Of a stretch of DNA of 64,000 nucleotides, positions 57,206 through 64,000 are shown piece by piece. Below the pieces are notes generated by a model. That model saw nothing but the letters and a program-made list of their open reading frames with translations. It made no database searches and had not been told where the DNA came from. Position 1 is the first letter of the stretch. The number at the start of each line of letters is the position of its first letter. The translations under genes were made by a program, and so were the position numbers. This DNA comes from CAWAND01 sp963727915 (GTDB lineage: Bacteria > Chloroflexota > Anaerolineae > Anaerolineales > E44-bin32). The stretch lies in assembly GCA_963727915.1 (NCBI GenBank), contig CAVSID010000001.1:682001-746000 (forward strand). Reading direction: 5' to 3'.

Positions 57206-57571
57206 ATGGCGCTTTCCCCAGAAGTCGTCGACGCCCTATCTCGCGACAAGGTGATCGACATCATCACCACTGGTGTCCGCACCGGACGGCAGCGCCGCAC
57301 CGAAATCTGGTTCCATCGCGTCGGGGAACGGATCTACATCACCGGCAGCCCGGGCAAACGGGATTGGTACGCCAATTTGCTTGTGCACCCGGCCTTCATC
57401 TTCCATTTGAAGGAAAGCCTGAGAGCCGACCTTTCCGCCCGCGCCGTTCCGATTACCGACCCGGCTGAACGACGCAAGATCACGGCACAGATCGTTGGCC
57501 CGGATTACGACCGGACCAAGTTCGAGGCGCGTTTGAGCGGCAGCCCCCTGATCGAAGTGATCTTCGACTGA
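57206..57571 (+). CDS. Small nitroreductase-like protein (DUF385/Ddn-like)
   Basis: 121 residues. Split-barrel flavin or F420-binding fold: IDIITTGVRTGRQRRTEIWF and RVGERIYITGSPGKRDWYAN, with LLVHPAFIFHLKESL matching the small Ddn-type proteins. ATG at 57206, 15 bp after the FNR stop, so it may share that promoter. Redox role is inferred. Frame intact. Confidence 0.75.
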   Translation: MALSPEVVDALSRDKVIDIITTGVRTGRQRRTEIWFHRVGERIYITGSPGKRDWYANLLVHPAFIFHLKESLRADLSARAVPITDPAERRKITAQIVGPDYDRTKFEARLSGSPLIEVIFD

Positions 57572-57656
57572 CGTCGGCCCGGCAGCTTGACTTTTCCCCT
57601 CTCGGCACCTTATAGTACGGAGGTCACATGATCCCGGGGCCCAAAGGGGGGAACCG

Positions 57657-59643
57657 ATGGCCCAGAACCATGGACAGACCCTCCCGGCCGCCCTGTTGCT
57701 CGCGGCCGGACTTTTTTTCCAGCGTTTCGCCTCACCCGGCGCACGCTCAATCCGACACATCTGACACGCCCACGCCAACCGGCAGCCTGACCCCATCGCC
57801 TTCGGAAACGGTGACGCCCTCGCCGCTTCCCAGCACACAGGCAGCCCCAACCTCTCCGACCGGCTCGTCGTCGCCAACCGCTTCGGGGACGCCGACGGCC
57901 TCACCAACAACGTCTAGTTCGCCCTCGGCAACCCCGTCTGCCACGGCCGTCCCCACCATCACCCCGAGTCCGGCGGTGACACCCCCGCCCACCCACGGCC
58001 CTGGGCCGATGGCGAACGTCCGCATCAACGAGATCGCCTGGGCCGGGACCGCTGCCAGCGCCTTCGATGAGTGGATCGAATTGGCCAATCTGGATGACGC
58101 TGCGGTAGATCTGGCGGGCTGGACTCTGAGCGACGGCGGAGATCTGAACGTCGACCTCGAGGGGGAGATCCCCGCTCACGGTTTCTTCCTACTGGAGCGC
58201 ACGGATGACAGCACCGTCAGCGATGTGGCGGCCTCCCAAATCTATACTGGTGGTCTCTCAAATTCCGGGGAGCGGCTGGCCCTACTTGATGGGGCCGAAA
58301 GGACAATCGACACCGCCAATCAGCTGGGGGGCCCCTGGCCGGCGGGTGACGCCGCTTCTCACGCCAGCATGGCACGGGTCGGCGGGGATGACGTCCCCGC
58401 AAATTGGCGCACCACATCTTCCCCCGGAGCCGCCCACGATGCCTCCGGCCAGCCGATCCTCGGCAGCCCCGGCTCACCCAACATCCTGGGAGGCTCCCCG
58501 CCTTCGCCGACGCCCTCCGCCACAAGCAACGCCTCCCCGACAACCCTGCCTTCTCCCTCGCCGGTCGCCGTCGGCAGCTTGTTGATCAATGAAATCGCAT
58601 GGGCTGGCACCCGCGCATCATCTGCCGATGAGTGGATCGAGCTCCTGAACACCGCCGACGTCGCACTCAGCCTGGACGGATGGCGCCTCACCGATGGGGG
58701 CGATATCGACATTGCCCTCTCCGGCACGGTCTCTCCCCGGGGCTATTTCTTGCTCGAACGCACGGATGACACCACCGTCAGTGATATCCCGGCCGACCTA
58801 ATCTACAGCGGCGGCCTCAGCAACAACGGCGAAACGCTCAGCTTGATGGATCCCTCGGGCAGAACGACTGATGTGGCCAACGCTGGCGGAGGACATTGGC
58901 CCGCCGGCAACGCCGATACACGATCCAGCATGGAACGGCAAGCGGGTGGGGCCGGTTGGGGGACATTCACCGGCTACTTCGGCCTGGGCCACGACGCCGG
59001 CGGGGATGCGATCCGCGGCACCCCGGGCGGTCCCAATTCGGTGTCTTTTCCCCGTCCAACGGCCACCTGGATCCCTGGCGCGTTGGTGATCAACGAGGTT
59101 CTGCCGCGGCCGCATTACGACTGGGAAGGGACGGGCGGTGTCAGCGTGTCGGATGAGTTCATTGAACTCTACAACCGCGGTCCAGGAGACGTGTTTCTCA
59201 AGGGGTGGTGGCTCGATGATGCCGAGGGCACGGGCTCCCGCCCGCACGACCTGCCGGCGGTGACCCTGGGGGTAGGCGAGCGGATCGCTCTCTTCCGCTC
59301 CAAGATCCACATCGGCCTAAATGACGGCGGCGACACGGTTCGCTTGCTGGCACCGGACGGGCGGGTGATCGACCAGATCAGCTACCTCAGCGTCCGGGCC
59401 TACAACCTCTCCTATGGTCGGCTGCCGGATGGCTCCAATCATCTGGCCTACGGCCTTTGGCCCACACCCGGCGAGGCCAATCTGCTTTTTGTCGAACCTG
59501 TGGCGGTGCCTCCGCCGGTCCCGCCGAGCGCACCTCGGTCCTGTCCTGGCGGCGGACTCCCCTGGCCGCGGCTGGTACGCCAAGGAGCCCGGCCGGCCGA
59601 AGTTCGGTTGTGGTGGTCCTGGGGATTAGGCGTGTGCCGCTAG
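57657..59643 (+). CDS. Secreted protein with three lamin-tail domains (frameshifted N-terminus)
   Basis: About 660 residues. ATG at 57657 gives a signal peptide (QTLPAALLLAAGLFFQRFAS); a break near 57735 leads to the mature reading HAQSDTSDTPTPTGSLTPSP, a Thr/Pro/Ser-rich linker. Three lamin-tail (LTD) beta domains follow: INEIAWAGTAASAFDEWIEL, INEIAWAGTRASSADEWIEL and VINEVLPRPHYDWEGTGGVS with DEFIELYNRG. The first two share almost the same sequence and end FFLLERTDDSTVSD and YFLLERTDDTTVSD, a recent duplication. LTD domains occur in secreted nucleases and surface proteins; no nuclease domain is visible. The C-terminus is frame-uncertain. Confidence 0.78.
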
Positions 59644-59665
59644 GCTGCGCCGGAAACTCAAAAGC

Positions 59666-59697
59666 GGCCCATTAGTGAAGTCCTTCACAAATGGGCC
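59666..59697. terminator. Extended palindromic hairpin between convergent genes
   Basis: GGCCCATT (59666-59673) pairs with AATGGGCC (59690-59697) and the inner GTGAA pairs with TTCAC, separated by GTCC; one A/A mismatch. The core GTGAA-N4-TTCAC is the Rex/CRP-like palindrome seen elsewhere. It lies between the LTD gene (plus) and the ABC permease (minus), where a shared terminator would be expected. Confidence 0.55.
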
Positions 59698-59698
59698 C

Positions 59699-60499
59699 TT
59701 AAACCACCTCGAGCGTGCCGCGGCGTTTGGCCTGGATCTCGAACCAGCGGAACATAGCGTAGCCAACCAGCGCGTAGACAAGTCCGATGCCGACCTCCTG
59801 CACCAGAAGCGGCATCACATCCGCCAGGCTGCCTCCGGCGATGATCAGCCGAGCAGATGCAATGCCCCTGGTGAGGGGGATCACCTGCGAAACGGCCTGC
59901 ATCACGGCCGGCAGTTTGCTCAAGTCCAGGTTGGAGCCGGAGAAGATCAGCAGCATGAAGTAGATCAGATTATTGACAAACATCACGTTGACCGTGATCA
60001 AACTCAGGCTGCCCAGCATCAGGCCGAGCCCTGAGGTGCTGAATGCCGTCACCAAGATGGTCAAGGTCAGGGCCAGCGGGTCGGTGTGGGAAAGGTCCAG
60101 ACCGAGCAATAGCGCACCCCACCCGAGGCCGATCGCCACGCCCATCATCCCGTCCACGATGTGGATCGCCGCCCGGCCGATGAAGATCGTCAGCCGGTTG
60201 GCTGGCGCACCGAACAGGTAGGGGAGGGTTCCCGTCCAGCGGTCGCCGCCGATGCTCATCGTCACGCCGTAAACGCCGCTGACGGCCGCCAACTGCACGG
60301 CGTTGCCGATCACGTAGAAACTGGCACTGGCCTGCCCCGTGGCATACGTGCCCAGAAAGGTGAAGAACAGGATCTGGCCTAAAGGCATGATGATCTTGGA
60401 CGCCAGGTAGTTCCAGGGGGCAAACCAGGTGAACAGCGCCACGTAGGAAAGGTACGCACCTTGAAAGAAGAGGCGCACATTGGCCGTGAGTCTGCGCAT
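59699..60499 (-). CDS. ABC-2 type exporter permease (second)
   Basis: 266 residues from ATG at 60499. Six hydrophobic segments, including FLGTYATGQASASFYVIGNA and MLGSLSLITVNVMFVNNLIY followed by FMLLIFSGSNLDLSKLPAVM, typical of ABC2_membrane permeases of the DrrB type, and a closing MPLLVQEVGIGLVYALVGYA. Last gene of the three-gene exporter operon. Frame intact. Confidence 0.85.
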   Translation of the reverse strand: MRRLTANVRLFFQGAYLSYVALFTWFAPWNYLASKIIMPLGQILFFTFLGTYATGQASASFYVIGNAVQLAAVSGVYGVTMSIGGDRWTGTLPYLFGAPANRLTIFIGRAAIHIVDGMMGVAIGLGWGALLLGLDLSHTDPLALTLTILVTAFSTSGLGLMLGSLSLITVNVMFVNNLIYFMLLIFSGSNLDLSKLPAVMQAVSQVIPLTRGIASARLIIAGGSLADVMPLLVQEVGIGLVYALVGYAMFRWFEIQAKRRGTLEVV

Positions 60500-60536
60500 T
60501 GGGGAGTCGGGCAGCTTCCATATCTTTCGCCTCGGC

Positions 60537-61374
60537 CTAGAAGAAATCCAGTGTGGCGTCCTGCCGGGCTTTGCGCAGGAAGACTCGAAACAGCCAGCGT
60601 CCGACCAAGACATAGGCCGCACCCGAGCAGGAGCATCATGCCCCAATCCAGGGTCAGGTTGGCGACCGTGGCCGTGCCGGTCGAGGCGGCATGCAGCGCT
60701 TCGGCGGCCCAGTATGGCGCCAGGATGTAGCTCAGCGGCGTCGTCCATCCTGGAAGCAGGGCGATCGGGAACAGGAAGCCTGCCAGAATGTACATCGGGT
60801 ATTCGAGTGCGTTGACGAAGTTGCGAATGTCAGGGTTGGCTACAAACATCGGCGCCAACAGCAAGCCGAAGCAGACAAAGGAGATGGTAGTGAAGCCGAC
60901 GGAAACCAGGAACACAAGCGGCTGGGCCACTCGCAGCGGGGTGCCGAACAACACCGAGGCCAGCGCATAGGCCAGGACCATCGACCCCAGCGACTGGGTT
61001 ACATAGGCCAGGTTCTTGCCGAACACGATCACTTCCAGCGATGTCGGCATCCCCACCAGACTCTCGAGGGTGCCGCTCCATCGTTCCTGATTGAGCGCAC
61101 CGCCGCTGACGAAGAGCAAGCTGCTCCACAGTCCGGTCAGCCCGCTGCCAACGACCACGAAGATGGCGTAGTCACCGCCTCGCTCGCGAAGCATGTACAA
61201 CCCCAGCAGTGCGATGATCAGCGGCTGGAGGAAGACGGCGAAGATGATGAACGAATCCGTGGCGGCGTGCTTGAGGGCCATCTCGCAGGACGTGGCCACC
61301 ACGCGCAGGTTGGCGAGCCACAGGCTGCCTTCCCGGTCCGGCAAAGGGACGTCGCTCAAGGAGGTATCCATCAA
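60537..61374 (-). CDS. ABC-2 type exporter permease (first, one frameshift)
   Basis: About 278 residues. Membrane segments IIFAVFLQPLIIALLGLYML, YAIFVVVGSGLTGLWSSLLF, SMVLAYALASVLFGTPLRVA, PLVFLVSVGFTTISFVCFGL and MYILAGFLFPIALLPGW match ABC2_membrane permeases. A break near 60620 restores the C-terminus YVLVGRWLFRVFLRKARQDA. ATG at 61374 overlaps the ATPase stop by ATGA. Confidence 0.82.
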
Positions 61375-62343
61375 TTCGCTTCCGCCACGAGACGCACGTA
61401 TGCGTCTTCCAAGGTCGGCTCCCGCACCGTGACCTTGCCCACCCGGGTGCCATCCAGGCAGGCCAGAACTTCGGGCACGGCCTCCGAGCCGAGCGGGGAG
61501 TGGATGAGCAGGGCCTGGCGTTGGTCGCGATTCTCCACCGAGACCGAGTGTACGGCCGGCCTATGGCGGATGATCTTCAACGACGTCTTCCGGAATGCCG
61601 AACACTTCGATCTCGATCACCGACAGGTCGCTCACGTTCCGCTTCAAGCCCGTGGGGGTGTCCATGGCCACAATCCGCCCGTGGTTGATGACGGCGATCC
61701 GGTCGCACAGCAAGTCGGCTTCGAACATGTAGTGGGTTGTCAGCAAGATGGTCTTGGACTCGGACTGAAGGTCGCGCACTACCTGCCGCAGCTCGCGGGC
61801 GCCCACCGGGTCCAAGCCAATGGTTGGCTCATCAAGAAAGAGCACTTCCGGGTCATGGAGCAGCGTCCGGGCGATGTGCAGACGCTGCTTCATGCCTCTG
61901 GAATAGCCCTCTACCTTCTCGTTGCCCCGATCCCGCAGGCCCACCATCTCCATCAGGTAAGGAATCCGCTGGCGCGACACGTCCGGATCCACGTGGTACA
62001 GGCTGGCGAAGTAGCGCAGATTGTCGAATCCGCTCAAGCGCCAGTACAGGCCCCGCTCGCCACCAAAGATGAACCCGATCCGGGACCGGACCGGGCCGGG
62101 CGTTGAAACCACATCGTGCCCAAGCACCCTGGCGGTACCGCTGGTCGGAAGAAGAAGCGTGGTCAGCATCTTGACCATAGTCGTCTTGCCAGCGCCATTG
62201 GGTCCCAACAGCCCGAACAACTCGCCGCTCTTCACGTCGAAACTGATGTCTTCGACCGCCACCACCTCTTTGATCTTGCGGCGAATCACGCCGACGGTGG
62301 CCTTGTAGACGCGGCGCAAGTTCTCGACTTCGATTGCGTTCAA
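61371..62343 (-). CDS. ABC exporter ATP-binding protein (one frameshift)
   Basis: About 323 residues. The TTG start at 62343 follows AGGGGAG. Walker A GLLGPNGAGKTTMVKMLTTL, Q-loop-like RIGFIFGGERGLYWRLSGFD, signature KVEGYSRGMKQRLHIARTLL, Walker B EVLFLDEPTIGLDPVGAREL and H-loop TILLTTHYMFEADLL. After a break near 61570 the C-terminus is the DUF4162-type domain (CLDGTRVGKVTVREPTLEDA). With the two permeases it forms a drug or lipid exporter of unknown substrate. Confidence 0.88.
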
Positions 62344-62450
62344 CCCGGCTCCCCTTGATCTGCGAGCGCATTGATATGAACAAGGAACCGGTTCATTATA
62401 TCCCCTCTCCTCCTCCCTTCGCTCAACGTGGGCGGCCAGGGTGGGTCTGC

Positions 62451-62466
62451 TATAATTCGCCTCACC
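62451..62466 (+). promoter_or_regulatory. Promoter -10 with very short leader at gatC
   Basis: TATAAT at 62451-62456 is 11 bases before the gatC ATG, so the transcript would carry about four untranslated bases. No ribosome-binding site is visible. A -35 is not clear. Confidence 0.5.
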
Positions 62467-62764
62467 ATGCCCCTTACTCTTGACGAGGTGCGCCATATCG
62501 CCCAGCTCGCCCGGCTGAAACTCACGCCAGACGAGGAACAGCGCTACGCCTCGCAGCTTTCGGATATTCTCGACCATGTCCAGCGTCTCCAGGCGGTGGA
62601 CACAGGCCAACCTGCCCCCGACGGCGAGCGTGCTGCCCATGACTGCCCCGCTGCGGCCGGACGAAACGCGGCCGTCCACCCCGCGCCAGGCCCTGCTGGC
62701 AAACGCCGCCGGCGTCGATGAAGGCATGTTCCGGGTGCCCCCTGTGCTGGGCCCCGACCGCTGA
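62467..62764 (+). CDS. gatC: Aspartyl/glutamyl-tRNA amidotransferase subunit C (one frameshift)
   Basis: About 98 residues. Partner of GatA and GatB in transamidation of misacylated Glu-tRNA(Gln) or Asp-tRNA(Asn). Start MPLTLDEVRHIAQLARLKLT and DEEQRYASQLSDILDHVQRL are family signatures. A break near 62600 leads to LPPTASVLPMTAPLRPDETR and EGMFRVPPVLG, the conserved C-terminus. Followed by gatA. Confidence 0.88.
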
Positions 62765-62788
62765 TTCGGCCCAGCCGCGAATTCATCC

Positions 62789-64000
62789 ATGTCCATCCCA
62801 GACCTCCTGAGCCTGACTGAAGCCGCCGCTCTTCTCCGCTCGGGCCGATATCAGCTCGGTCGGAGTTGACCCGCGCCTGCCTGGACCGGATCGAGGCCCT
62901 CGACGGCCAGATCCACGCGTTTCTGGCACTGACGCCTGACCTGGCGCTCCAACAGGCCGAAGACGCCGATCGGCGCCTGGCTGATTGGCGCCAGATCGGC
63001 GGCGACCCGCCGTCCGCCGTGTGCGGCATTCCGACGGCCGTCAAGGACGTGCTGTGTGTGGAGGGGGTGCAGGCCACGGCAGGGTCGAAGATACTGGAGG
63101 GTTACCGCCCGACCTACACCGCCACCAGCGTCGCCCGCCTGATCGATGCAGGGCATGGTGGTGCTGGGCAAGACGAACACCGACGAATTCGCCATGGGCT
63201 CATCGACCGAAAACTCGGCCTTTGGTCCGACGCACAACCCGTGGGATACCAGCCGCGTGCCGGGCGGGTCATCCGGAGGCTCAGCGGCCGCCGTGGCCGC
63301 CGGGTTCAGCCCGCTCGCTTTGGGCAGCGACACAGGAGGCTCGATCCGCCAGCCGGCCGCCTTTTGCGGGGTCACGGGGATCAAGCCCTCCTATGGGCGG
63401 GTGTCTCGCTATGGGCTGATTGCCTATGGATCGTCCCTGGATTCGGTCGGCGCCCTGGCGCAAAGCGCCGCCGACCTGGCCCCAGTGCTTCCGCCATGGC
63501 CGGACACGACCCGCTGGATTCGACCTCTCTGCGGGACCCCGTGCCGGACCTGGTGGAGGGACGGCTCCGACCTGACAGGGCTCGCCATCGGGGTGCCCGG
63601 ATGAATACTTCATCGATGGCCTGCAGCCGTCGATCGCTGACGCCGTTCGCGCTGCCGTCGACGTGATGCAGGGTCTCGGCGCCACCGTCAAGTCCATCAG
63701 CCTGCCCCACACCGACCTCGCCCTTCCCGTGTATTATCTTGTGGCGCCGTCGGAAGCCTCCGCCAACCTCGCCCGCTTCGACGGCATCCGCTATGGGCCG
63801 CGGGCGGAGGCCACCGACCTGCTTGAGAGCTACATGGATACCCGTGGCGGCTTGTTCGGGCCCGGAGGTTAAGCGGCGGATCATGCTCGGAACGTATGCC
63901 CTTTCGGCCGGGTACTACGATGCCTACTACGGCCAGGCGCAGCGCGTCCGCACGCTGATCAAGCATGACTTCGACCAGGCTTTCGAAGAAGTCGACGCCA
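62789..64000 (+). CDS. gatA: Aspartyl/glutamyl-tRNA amidotransferase subunit A (partial, frameshifted)
   Basis: Amidase-signature enzyme that releases ammonia from glutamine for tRNA-dependent amidation. Seen: FLALTPDLALQQ, the catalytic Lys in CGIPTAVKDVLCVEG, then after a break near 63150 VVLGKTNTDEFAMGSSTENS, the Ser-cis-Ser region GGSSGGSAAAVAAGFSPLAL and GSDTGGSIRQPAAFCGVTGI, then KPSYGRVSRYGLIAYGSSLD and VKRRIMLGTYALSAGYYDAY. At least six single-base breaks (near 62850, 62865, 63150, 63490, 63600 and 63865), several of them an extra G next to CGG. The C-terminus is beyond the right edge. Confidence 0.9.

Noticed and set aside
1..64000. tRNA, rRNA, CRISPR, transposase or phage genes
   Set aside because: No T-loop strings with matching acceptor stems, direct-repeat arrays or transposase/integrase motifs were seen.

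Overview
The window is high-GC bacterial DNA with dense genes on both strands. It most likely comes from a member of the Chloroflexota (Anaerolineae type). That is inferred from gene content: several lipoproteins with Thr/Pro-rich linkers, a toast-rack protein, F420-type (deazaflavin-dependent) oxidoreductases, a TrxB-like ferredoxin-NADP reductase and a divergent family-B DNA polymerase cassette. No rRNA, tRNA, CRISPR array, prophage or insertion sequence was found.

Layout. 1-5.7 kb (minus): phosphate uptake and sensing (pstC, pstS, phoR, phoB) with a PHO-box promoter, then a small membrane protein and a HAL2-type nucleotidase. 5.7-15.2 kb: envelope proteins (sugar dehydrogenase, triple-repeat membrane protein, Gmad2 and toast-rack lipoproteins, Yip1), a small LuxR-type regulator behind a consensus promoter holding a LexA-type box, a methyltransferase and a GNAT protein. 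15.3-17.8 kb: plsC and two polytopic membrane proteins. 17.8-21.3 kb: three genes in a row for a degenerate RecA/RadA-like ATPase, a small helical protein and a divergent family-B DNA polymerase. This is the most interesting locus; it looks like a B-family counterpart of the ImuA-ImuB-DnaE2 mutagenesis cassette. 21.4-30.7 kb: a secreted lipoprotein, a Bax-inhibitor homologue, infC-rpmI-rplT, a macro/TrmH/DUF711 gene chain and pcrA. 30.7-40.4 kb: galE, icd, nth, an MBL-fold hydrolase, a histidine kinase, dnaN and a PEP-synthase-like protein. 40.4-49.6 kb: pcm, a Mo-oxidoreductase, DUF4139, a PRTase, a methyltransferase, two parS-type sites, a GntR regulator and a full ECF transporter. 49.9-57.6 kb: a GNAT protein, an R3H ATPase, tmk, gmk, rhomboid, ferredoxin-NADP reductase and others. 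57.6-64 kb: a lamin-tail secreted protein, an ABC-2 exporter operon and gatC-gatA, cut by the right edge.

Regulatory structure. An 18-bp palindrome, TTGTGAA-N4-TTCACAA (also readable as TGTGA-N6-TCACA), recurs in several non-coding gaps and fits the operator shape of Rex or CRP/FNR-type regulators; some copies may instead be dispersed hairpin repeats. The two parS sites and dnaN suggest the window is origin-proximal, but no DnaA-box cluster is present.

Quality note. Many conserved genes (pstS, phoR, gatC, gatA, pcrA, the ABC and ECF ATPases and others) are broken by single-base frame changes, usually next to short G/C runs, while long stretches (for example 30.7-38.6 kb) are clean. This fits local sequencing or assembly error better than real decay. 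Broken genes are annotated across their whole inferred span.
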